Assembly (NCBI GenBank): GCA_029721435.1 | Contig: CM056580.1 | Span: 78,889,367-78,953,366 of the forward strand | DNA length: 64,000 nt | Direction of reading: 5' to 3' | Source: Gymnothorax reevesii | Taxonomy: Eukaryota > Chordata > Actinopteri > Anguilliformes > Muraenidae | In this document: one piece after another, positions 1 through 13,700 of the stretch | How positions within the stretch are numbered: the stretch's first letter is position 1 | Layout: each line of letters begins with the position of its first letter | The notes under the pieces: model-generated | Database searches by the model: none | Seen by the model: the letters and a program-made list of their open reading frames with translations, nothing else | Told to the model about the DNA's origin: nothing | Made by a program: the position numbers and the translations under genes

Positions 1-377
1 TCCCCCTCAAACTCTAATAAAACTGATAAGCTATCAGTTTCTTTGCCGCCTCGATACATTTTTAATCGTCTAGCGCCACAAACACCATCTACCTCCATAA
101 ATGAATCAGCTTTCACGGAGTGGACAACGCCACTAATAACTCCTTCAACAGTTGGTTGATTGCGCATTTTAAAACATGTTACCTCATTTAAATCAAAGTC
201 TTTGATTTTCAAAGCCCTGTCCCTTTGACGCCTTGATTTACACTCTATTATTACCAGACCACTCCTGCAAACCCTCACTGCTTTAACGTCACCCACTTCT
301 TGCTTGATAAATCTACCAATGAAATGACTATCACTGAAAGCACGATTTGTTTGTTGACACGCTCCCACTAATTTCAT
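1..377 (-). CDS. Non-LTR retrotransposon ORF1-like protein, partial (runs off left edge)
   Basis: Reading the minus strand from an ATG at 377 gives about 125 codons with no stop to the window edge, so the frame continues outside. The product is basic, with a segment near its end (GARRLKMYRGG followed by LSVLLEFEG) like that preceding the zinc knuckles of gag-like ORF1 proteins in I/Nimb-type non-LTR retrotransposons of fish. No zinc knuckle lies in the visible part. Upstream of the ATG the minus strand is a purine-rich tract (about 395-520) coding mostly Lys/Glu in this frame, closed by a TGA near 443. The element ends less than 250 bp before the RPL6 start. Openness is seen directly; the family call is inference, and a host gene is not excluded. 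Confidence 0.5.
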   Translation of the reverse strand, partial: MKLVGACQQTNRAFSDSHFIGRFIKQEVGDVKAVRVCRSGLVIIECKSRRQRDRALKIKDFDLNEVTCFKMRNQPTVEGVISGVVHSVKADSFMEVDGVCGARRLKMYRGGKETDSLSVLLEFEG

Positions 378-552
378 TCCAACTACATATATTTCCTCCC
401 CCTCTCCTTTTTCTATTTTTTTTTCCTTTTCTTTTTCCCTCCTTCATCCTTTTCCCACTCCATCTTCTCCCAATTCTTTCCCTGCTCCAAAACCACAAAC
501 TCCCCGCTGTCACTGTGGAACTACAAAATCCAGTAAACTAGTCGCATACGTC

Positions 553-616
553 TGACGTCATGTGCGTCTTTATATACGTAAATGCCCCGGATGTCTTTCT
601 TTTTTTCTGAGTAAAG
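553..616 (+). promoter_or_regulatory. RPL6: RPL6 core promoter and noncoding exon 1: CRE, TATA-like box, TOP-type start
   Basis: A perfect palindromic CRE (TGACGTCA, 553-560) is followed by a TATA-like TTTATATACG at 570-579 and a C followed by a pyrimidine run near 595 (CTTTCTTTTTTTC), the usual 5' terminal oligopyrimidine start of vertebrate ribosomal protein mRNAs. The short noncoding exon 1 would end at 616, where GTAAGAATG gives a strong splice donor. The transcription start is inferred from the motif. Confidence 0.7.
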
Positions 617-1623
617 GTAAGAATGGTTTTCGAAATGGTCCCTCGCAGTGAGAAATATCAATGATCATCGTAATAAACCAATTATATACACAAGTCAGCT
701 TTTGTTTGCTGGAATTTTATCGATTTGACAATCATATGAGATGACGATTTCTTAGGTAGAACGTTTTTAACCGGGGAAAATTACCCATTTAATGTACAGG
801 CCTAGCCAGGGTATAAAAGGCATTGTAAGTGTGTGTAACGCGTGGAATTGGTCCATGAATATTACATGTCCAGGATCTGTGTACAGCTGAAATTGCTAAA
901 CGTCATTTGGATAACCGTGCTTTTGCATATTGTTAAACTTAAACTCGCCAACTAGTTGCGGTATACCGGATCGTAGATTTCGCGGTGAGCTAAGCTAATA
1001 TAAGATGAATGTGTCTTAAAGCTAACTGCGTGTCATGCTGCGCCGGAGAACTACTTTTACCGAATAACCTTAGATGCTTATCTAGTTCGCTAACTGACTT
1101 TAATTGTAGTCGCTTCGAATGTGCCGTGTTATGCCCTCAGTTATCGCAATGTAAAGGACAGTGCAATGCGGTTGTGCGACTAGTCTGTGCAGTTGCTACG
1201 TATTAGCATTGATTAGTTGGTTAACAAGAAAGTGAGCCAATATGAGAAACTGTCACACATGCGGAACATGGTGAAGTGGTTGTAATCTTAACCTGATCTG
1301 TCTTGAAGTTAAATGAAGCGTGGGAAACTTAATAAACTATGTCGGATTTGTGAGATTTTGGCCTGTCCTCAGACAAGTTTTTGAAATTTTGCTGAAGTTG
1401 TCAAGTGTAATTACTAGTGCAGTAACCTAATGGGTAAGTTTGTTTGGTAGTCATAGTATTACTAGTGGCAGCATACATTTCATTATTTGAGCTGGAATTA
1501 ATGCCTGTATTGGGGCCTTTATGTTTGTAGGTTAATATGCTCTTTTGATTCAAATGTGTGCATGTCTGAATGAGCAGTTCCCTCGACGCTGCTCAAAATG
1601 TCCCCCTCAATATCTGATTCCAG

Positions 1624-4639
<3,016 letters not shown>

Positions 4640-4647
4640 GCATGATC

Positions 4648-4653
4648 AATAAA
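4648..4653 (+). terminator. RPL6: RPL6 polyadenylation signal
   Basis: AATAAA nine bases after the stop codon, followed by a TG-rich stretch. This gives the very short 3' UTR usual for ribosomal protein genes. Confidence 0.85.
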
Positions 4654-5015
4654 GCCCTGTGTGCAATACCTTGCCCATCTGTCTCTGGATGGTGTTTTAC
4701 CTCTTTGTGTTCCTTTCGGTCCGGTTAGAATTGCAGGGAGTCCATATTATGCCATTTTCAGCTGCCCCCCTCAGTAATGTTGTCTATCGTCCCCAAGGGA
4801 GGTTAGTAACTTTCTAGCTAAGACTCTTATCTGTAATTTTTGGGCCATTTGATGCCTTTGGTATTCTGCCCTCAGGAGCTTACCCTCACTGAAGTACAAA
4901 ACTGGAATCAAACAGTGATTCAAATGCTGAAGTGCAGAAAGAAGGCTTCCTAAGGCTTGTCATTCAGCTGTTTGAGATTGTGGAGACCACTGTACAGGTG
5001 GACTGAAGTAGGGGA

Positions 5016-5609
5016 CAGTGGCGGCTCGTGAATTGGCAATAGGGGAAGCTCAAACAATCCCTTAAAGTTAATGATTGTTCATGACCTGTTTTCAATCAAC
5101 CATTTAAATGACAATAACATAAACTCCGAAAACTCAACATTATCTGATGCAGCCAGTTTTCATTAATGACGCATAGGCTACCTGTCAACTCTCACGCATT
5201 CAGCATGAGTTTAAGTGGCATTTTTACGTTCCTCTGCTGTAGACAGCAATTATTCTTTCAACGAGTATGCAAGAGATTTTCGTGTGGAATTTAAGTACTT
5301 GTGCATGGAGAAGTTTGAAGCAATGGAATTGCATAAAGACGTTTAAAATGATCTTATTTCATTTTAAACAATCATGAAACAAATGCGTTGCTTCCGACCC
5401 CAACCCCTGAGTAAATAAAAGCGTGAGCAGTCTGGAGTCGTAATCAGTATGCGTTGTAAATGAAAACTGGTCACATCTGATAAGGTAGAGAGTTTTCGGA
5501 GTTTCTGTTATGGTAATTTAAATGAATGATTGAAAACAGGTCATGACCAGTCATTAATTTTAAGGGATTGTTTGAGCTTCCCCTGTTGCCAGTTCACGAT
5601 CTGCCGCTG
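5016..5609. mobile_element. hAT-type MITE with long inverted repeats and 8-bp target duplication
   Basis: The element begins CAGTGGCGGCTCGTGA and ends with the near complement. The arms, about 120 bp each, pair over most of their length (for example GAGCTTCCCCTGTTGCCAGT on the right against the left arm). The flanks are GTAGGGGA (5008-5015) and GTAGGGGA (5610-5617), a perfect 8-bp target-site duplication as expected for hAT. No transposase frame lies inside, so it is non-autonomous. Confidence 0.88.
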
Positions 5610-5753
5610 GTAGGGGAAAAAAAATACTTCTAAGTTTCAGGTCCTTTAATGTGCCACTCTGCAGGACTGGTCTGTGGGCAGTGTACTAAAGAAATGGAAA
5701 AATGTCAATCCTTAAATGTTCCCCCATTTTGTCACCAGGTGCACCACAAATGA

Positions 5754-5927
5754 GTTATGACAAGCAATTTCAAAATCTTTCCCCTCTTGACATCACACGG
5801 GGAAGTAACCAACCAGAGGCAAGAACTGATCAACTTCAGCCAAGCAGTCAATCACATTTCGTTATTCTGGGTGGTCACTCCCCCTTGTGATGTCAGGAAG
5901 GGGAGATTTTGAACTTGGTGGGATAAG
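5754..5927. repeat. Short palindromic MITE-like repeat
   Basis: Left arm (TTCAAAATCT, CCCCT, TGACATCAC, GGGG) and right arm pair as imperfect inverted repeats of about 55 bp around an unpaired centre. It has no coding potential. Family and target duplication could not be fixed. Confidence 0.6.
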
Positions 5928-6030
5928 GGGTGACCTTTAATGGACTGAAATTCTTATTTGGGAACATTTGCACAAGCATAAAATGGGTAAGTCACTTGCA
6001 GGATAGTTTCCCTTAGATTTATAAGGCTTG

Positions 6031-6240
6031 GGGAGGCTGCATGGTGGCGCAGTGGGTAGCATTGCCACCTCAGGTCTCGATGGTGGGATCAGATCCAGCC
6101 TGGGGCCTTTGTGTGGACTGTAGGAGGAAACGAGTATCTGGAGGAAACCCACGTGAACACGGGGAGAACATACTAACTCCAAAGACATACATGCTACGTG
6201 TGGACGCTAAATTGTCCATTGGTAAGAATGAGTTGCATGT
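6031..6240 (+). mobile_element. tRNA-derived SINE-like repeat
   Basis: It contains GGTGGCGCAGTGGGTAGC, an A-box region shared by abundant fish repeats of the V-SINE/DANA type. A degenerate B box (GGGATCAGATCCAG) follows, then the typical GGAGGAAACCCACGTGAACA segment. The sequence is diverged and its ends are approximate. Confidence 0.6.
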
Positions 6241-7566
6241 TGTCACGAGATTCTGAAAAATTGCTGAAGGCGTTGTTAAGCAATGAAGAATCAATGAATC
6301 TTTAAGGGAAACTTGCATCATGCTTATTACAGGAAGATGATTTGAAAAAATGGCATTAGTTCCTATTTAAGAAACAACTTTTTAGTGGGAACCAAGCCAA
6401 TCTGGAATATTTTCTGCTGAAGGATTCAGTTGACACTTAAATCCAGGCCAATTTTGCAATATTATTCTGAATTTCACAAGGGTCTTGTAAACATGCTGTA
6501 GGATATTCCAAATTAGACCATTTTCTAGTTCAGATGAGGCTTCAGGAGCATTGGTTAATATGTGCAGTGCATTCAAAGTATACGTAAGTGAGGTTTTTAC
6601 TGTGGTTTGCATCACACAGCAACCTCTGTTCAGTCCGCACAGCTCACATTTCTCTGGATGGAGAAAAATAGCCACTTTTTTGCACTATGAAAGCCTTTGA
6701 TCGCTACAGGATTTTGGCTCTGCTGAAGTACTGCAAAGCCAACCTTTCAAAAGAAGGTGGATGAACAGATGGAGGGAGGCAGCCGCTGCGCAAACAAGTC
6801 TTATTGGTGGAAATGTAGAAAACTATTTTAAGGATTTTTAGGAATTATATTTCAATTGGAGTACGCACAGCTGCATGTAAACTCGCTGTCATTGACCATG
6901 TAAACAGCTGAGTAAGATTTAATTTTCATGCCCGGGAGTGTATATTCAGAGACTGATGACCTTGACCAAACTGATTTAAATCCATCTGATGTGCTCTTAT
7001 TACAAGTTTTTTCATTCACATCTCATGTTGAAAGCACTGAGGTGATGGACGATCCAAGTTTGAAAATTATTTTATTACTAAATGAAATCAGTTTGAGTCC
7101 TTTCATCTCTCTGACTTGTAACATTTTCTATTCTAAATGTTATATTACACAAGAATAAAAAATACAGAACTAATGGTAAACATAAGATAAAATATATTTT
7201 TAAATAATTGAAGCATCAAAACAGGCCTGAGGGCCAGACAAGCTCTTACTCCCCACAACAGCATATTGGACCTTTTATCCCCAAAATATGATCCAGGTGA
7301 CATTCCAAATAATCAGAGAGCCCTCACTACAATTAATCATGGTTACACAGACTGTGTAAGTGGTTCGGGAAAATTTTATCAAGGTTCTGGAAAAGTAATA
7401 ATTCCATTGTGTGCATTTTTTTAACTCACGAAGGGTTCAGCAATGTTACAGTAGCCTCTGACTGTGCATCAAGGGTAACAACACTTAAGACTATGCTGGC
7501 CTGCTAATACTCAACGCGTAAAGGCTGTTTAAATGTTGACCAAGAACAAGAGAGAGAGTTCTTGAC

Positions 7567-7572
7567 TTTATT
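7567..7572 (-). terminator. POLB: POLB polyadenylation signal
   Basis: AATAAA on the minus strand, about 175 bp beyond the POLB stop codon. It is the first such signal downstream. Confidence 0.7.
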
Positions 7573-7745
7573 AGATGGTAGATTCAGCAGGTTTGCAGTT
7601 CAGCCATAACAAGACATTGAATGCTTCAGGCACTAGCACAAATTAGCGATGAAGTAACTAACGGCGTAAAGTAAAATCTTAAGAATAAAAGGTTTCAAAA
7701 TGAATGCCGGTGATCAGGAGGATCACACGGCTCCAGTAAGCCTCC

Positions 7746-10700
7746 TCATTCGCTGCGGTCTTTGGGTTCCCTGTATTTCCATTGGATGTACTCAAAGATG
7801 TCTCTCTCACTGTCGACCGGAAGGGGCTCCCCAGCCATTCCTTTAAGAAATGGGGTTAAAGTTGCACACAGATCAGAGTCCTTCTCTGGCATATTCAAGA
7901 AATTATCCAATACTGAATTTCAGCATTTAACAAATAATCTAACACATTATTACACTCCCCACAATCAACTGACCCATGCAGAAATACTACAGGTGGCGTC
8001 AAGGTGGTTTTCCCAACTTACGCCCAACAGATCTGACAAATTATGCCGCCTTGTCGGAAAATGCTCCTGCTATGCAAAATCACAGCTGATTCTTTGTTTT
8101 CACCTCCATTAGAAGACGAGTCAACCAACACTAACAACTTTGATATTTGTTCGCTGGTTACAACATGCACACATGACTAGATAGATATGTTTGTTTTATG
8201 GTAACATGCTGCATTTCATTAAAGTGCAATGTCCAACAGTTACATTTTCCAACAGAGGCAATGTGGACAGTTTTTTTTTTAAGCTTACATATTGAAAGAC
8301 AAAAAGTAAAACTGTATTTTTAAGATCTTTCAAGATATGCAGGACGTGAGTGTGGAAAAAGTTCTGAGTTTGTGGGTCTGCATATGCTGAAACTGCTCGC
8401 AGCACACCACAAAACCCAGCACAAATTGATACGCCATGTGTTTAAAGGGCAATTCCAAGGTACTGTCAACCAAATGTCCCCTCCGTGACAGACACTAAAA
8501 CGATCCCCCAATGGAAATGAAGAGAAAAATGAAGCTTTATCCTCCCAAACATAGTATTGCACTATTATACCTATAAAATGTAAAAAAAAAAAAAAAACAA
8601 AATCCCCCCCCCATCAACAGAATTTTACTTTGGAGGACGATTTCGTGTCTTGTCACAAAGGGAATATTTTGTTAAAATACCTTCGAATTGCCGTAATCTC
8701 AATGAACTTTTTAATACTATGGGGTGACAAAGTATTTTTTCTCATCAGCACTAGAAATGGTACACCTCTCTGTCTCAATATCTTTCTTAAATTGCCGGCT
8801 CTCAACGCCTTCACCACTATCGCATCCGCATCATCCTTGTTTACACTTTGCAGAGTTCACTCTCTAGATATGGAGGTACAATTATTTGGGTGGCGAAGGA
8901 AGTGAAATTTTTCAATGGGAAAATCCATTAAAACCAGGAAGTGCATGGTATTAATGGATTGGTCAACTAAAAGCATTTCTGGCATATTAGTTATGAATGG
9001 CATTACATCGTCCTTCATGACAAAGTGCAAAAATCCCGGCCATGGGACTCACCAGTGACCCCCAGTGGTCGGATGGTGTACTCGTTGAGAGTGAAGCCCA
9101 CCTCTAGTGCGTGAGCTCTCATGTTCTTGTTGAAGATGTCACTGCCGGTGAAGTACAGAACGCCACAATAATACTGATCTTTGGGGATTAACCTGAGGGG
9201 GTGCAGCGTATGATTATACAGTCACGTCATCCTTTAACAGACCACATTCTGTTACATTTATCCAACCTGATGTACAGTAAGTGCATAGGGTAAGGTCATA
9301 TACACAACTGCACAACAAATCAGACAAGGTTCTATTCATACAAAATATCAATCAACTCAGCACTACCCAGTAAACGCATAGACTACACTGTTGATACGCC
9401 TTAGCAAAAATGAGTGCGACAAAAATACAGGCATGTAAACAAGCTGACGACTACAATGAAAAACAGAAACTACAAAGCAAAAAATGTGATAATACGGGGA
9501 CAGGCTTTTTTTGGATTTGCCTTAATGTGCTACTAATGCCCAAAACATAACATACTGCTGCCTTAAACATAAGAAATACTCCCTTATGATCATATGCACT
9601 CCTGAGACACACCACACACATCTTTCACTGCTTTACTCATGTACAAACACGAAGGTATGGACAGCCATGACGCTCCTTGACAGACTAGAGATGAGATACC
9701 TGATATCAATGCGCCGGTGACAATATTCTACCTCCTCCTCTTCTTCATCTTGAGTGAGCTGGCACACACCCTAACACAGAACACAGGAAAACACATCCTC
9801 GTGCGACTGTTTGAAAGGTTATGGTATTACACAGGTACGTAGAGAACAAAATGCTGGTCTATTAAAGGAGCCGAGTCAAGATTACAGCGCGTACTCACAA
9901 CTCTGAACAAAGTAAATCTGCTTGACTGCAAGTCAATATTGAGAGGGTATTTTTCCTCTACAACGATTACTGATGATGGCAACAAGCTTACATTCTTTGA
10001 TTCCCTTAACTAAAGCTTAAAATGGCACTTTGAATCCTCAAATTTCCATGCAAAGCTCCTTGAAATAAAAAGCATAATGCTGGAGTAACTAAAATATTTA
10101 AATACCATTCTAAACAAAGACAGACTGGCCAGGATGGAATCAGATTATTACTTGCAGTCAAAGAGATTCACTTAGTTAGGATGTAAGTTCAGAGCATGCA
10201 AAGTAATCGTGACACAGCTCCTTTAAATGTCATATCCAAATATATTGTTTGTGCCATAATATAATTGCCCATCTCATTTTATTAAGTTCTTTTAAATTAT
10301 TATTATTTTTTAATGTACAAGTTAAATTTTTATTAATTAAGAGAATGGATTTTTTAAGTTTTCGAGAAAAAAGGAAAAACAACATTTTTTTCATCAACAC
10401 AGAAGAACAGGCAGCCAATATCGCAATTTCGCAAAAATATGACTTAGGCAATTATGCTATGAGGCTAAAGATACGTCACATTACAAACGCTGTAATACAG
10501 CCACAAACCCATCACAATCACCTGAAACTCACGATGGGGTTGATTTACAAAATTCATAAAATTGCTCTTTAAGAGGCGTTTCTCAGACACTCACCATGAA
10601 TTTAGTGTCTCCTTTGGACAGGGTGTCAGTGATAAAGCCAATTGACTCCAAGTGCTCCACCACAGCATGCAGCAGCCTGGGCTATCAGGCAAGAGACAAG

Positions 10701-13700
10701 AGACCAAAGCTTTAACAGAGGCTCAGCAACCCACTGGTTAAAATACTACAACATAAATACAGCAGACAATAAAAATTAATCCTTCTCCCCGGCACTTGAG
10801 CATATGACACTCACAACTACCTTTTAAACATGACTGCAGTTACAGTCCTGCCAAGTCCTCATACATGCACAGCATCCCAAGTTCTGAATTCCCCAGTTGA
10901 AAGAAGGTACAAACAGTTACCTGTTTCTCAGTCTGGGAGGTGAAGGAGGGGTGGGTCAGCAGGATATCAATATCACCACTGGACTGTGCTCCTGGGGAAA
11001 GCCACACACACACACGCACACACACACAGCTCTGAGTGCACTGGATTAAAACGTACTTCCTCTGGCACTGCTTCTCATCTGTATGGTCAACTTTTTAGAT
11101 GATGGCAGCCATGTCTGAATCAAGACGGGAATGATTTATGTTTGGTGTCCTCACCGGTAGCATGCAGGCACCAAAGTTTCAACAATACACATGAAGTGGT
11201 CTTTGAAAAGACAGTGTTTACAGACGCTGACAGTGATTGACAACAACCAACAAAACATGTCATAAACCCCCTGGAACATCCAGCTAACCACTGGCTCAGC
11301 TCAACCAATTACAGATGATGTGCTAGCAAGAAATCAGTTGTTTATATTCAGTGAATTTCCCTGCAGCTCACTTACACAGTTTGCTAATCTGTCATTATTA
11401 TCCCCCGCCAACACGAAGTGGGAGGGGGATATAGGTTTGACCTCCGTCCATCGGTCCGTCCGTCCTTCCGCACGTCCATCCGAGATAAAGGGGACAGCTG
11501 TACTCAGAAACTACTACAGAAACAGTAACCAAATTTGGTCTGTAGCTTCAGACCATAAAGGCCTTGATGGAGTTCGAAAATAAGAAGCACACGACTGGCG
11601 GGGGATGTTGTTGACCATGTCGACTTGTTGATTCCAAACACAGATGCCTTTCAGTGTTCTTGGTCTTAATAGTCCGTGCAACACAGGAATAGATGCAGGC
11701 TTTTTTCTCACTGCAGACTCACGTTCCCAGAGAAACGCGTCACCATTGTGACACTCAGCTGAGTTGTCCATTATAAAGACGTAAAGCTACTCTGGACGTC
11801 TCCACACCTGAGCAGCTCACTGAAACAGGAGAGTCTGGACCACATGTGGTTTCCCCTGACCTCTCCCTGAAGGTTTTTCCTGGGAGGCGCCGAGACACTC
11901 AGGGGATGATGGGGTAAACACTCTCCAGTGGTGTGAAGCTCACTGCTTCTCTGCAGTCAGCTTAAACTGCGAGTCAGTCAGAACCACTGCATCTGCAATT
12001 ATGAAGACTGGGGCCTCCACACACACTCCTCTTGTGAGAGTTTGGGTGTAGGGGGGGTGTCGCAGAACAGCACGAGAGGTGTGAGACGGTCAGGGTGTAG
12101 AGAGTGTCTCACTCACCTCTCCTGTAGCTCCCACAGATAGTGCCGATGTACTCGGGGTCCAGCTTCTCCAACTCGGCCAGAATCAGGCCCTGTGAGCAAA
12201 CAACAAAGAACAGTTCACCGCCCTGCCACATTACTGTCTAACATCACAACATTACATGAGGAGTGTCTCAATCATCTGACAATGCTTTTCAGATTCCTTC
12301 AGCTAGAGGACACCAATGTCCATACTGAGTTTTTCTCAAATATTTCAGACCACTGCCACACAGATCAAGCCCAGTCTGTGACTATACTCTATTTTTGAAG
12401 GAGATTCTCCATACAAGACTGAATTTAGCACAGAACTAAGTTTAATTTGTGAAACCTGCCAAATGAGCTAATTTACTGGTCAAATATGAATAGTCAAACA
12501 CAGCAGAATACAGAGGAGAAAAAACTGTGTTACTAACCTAAGTGCGCTGTAAAATATGAAATAATCTTGTTTGGAATATTGCCTGGGAAAAGTTTTTAAG
12601 AATCACGCCATTCACCTCCATTTTCTCCATTTCAGAACGGGGAATCCTCTTCTCAAAATCCTCAAAGTACCTACCCAAAGAAAGCAGCACAAAAATTTTG
12701 CAGCTAAATGTGGTTATTCAGATATCAAATACATTAATGCAGCAGGAGAAAATAATTGTTATTAATTTTCTGATAGAGCAACATGATTTTTTTTTTTTCC
12801 AGGAGGTCACCTTAAAGGCACAGAAACACACTCACTTGAGTCCAATCTGCTGGTGGTGATTGAGTTTGTGTTCAACCTTCTTCAAATCTGAAAGAGCAAC
12901 AGAACAAATGATAATCGCAGCTCATTACAATACCTGTATGTGTGGGACAGCCATTATGTACTGAGAGCAAACAAAACAAACCCTCCAGTGTCTTCACCCC
13001 TTCTTCCACAAACTTCCGGGCAGCAGCCGGTCTACAGAGGGACGAGACAAAAGACATTGTTGCTGAAACCAAATAAAGTACTGAATATTCTGCCAAATTT
13101 CATATAATATTTTACAAGAACTCATCCGTACGAAAAACAGAACCAAGTGAATTAAGCAAGTAGGTTGCAGCAGAACATGAATTACAGATCTCAATGAAGT
13201 ATTGAGCATGAGGCAGGCGATATGTAAACTGCCACAACGAAAACAAATGGGCAAAATACTGCAGTTCATCTGAATCATCCAGGGACACAAAAAAAACTAC
13301 AAACTGCATAAGCAGTATCTAATGGCAGTAAGGAAAAAGGACAGAGAGACATACCCAATGCCTGTAACTCTTGTCAAGAAGTTGATGGAGGAGCTGGTAT
13401 CATCGTTTCGAATCTGCAGAGAACATTCATGGGTTTACATACTTTGACATAATACAGAAATCTATTAAATGCATGATGTGTGCTCGAAACCAAACCCAGG
13501 GTTTTACTAGCAAGAATGGCAACCTACACTTACTGAGCACTTTATTAGGAACACCATACTAATGTTGGGTAGGGACTCCATTGGCTCTCAGAACAGCTTA
13601 AGTTCTTTGTCAGATGGCTTTTGCAAATTGCTGCCAACATTACTTTAAGATTCTGGTACACGTGATTGCATTGCATTATTTCTGCACATCTTTCTGCAGC

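Larger units (their letters stand above)
4680..7550. other. Intergenic spacer between RPL6 and POLB
   Basis: No exon is recognisable. It holds a 594-bp hAT-type MITE (5016-5609), a 174-bp palindromic repeat (5754-5927) and a SINE-like repeat (about 6031-6240). From 6260 to 7550 I see only AT-rich unique-looking sequence. The two flanking genes end here tail to tail. Confidence 0.6.
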
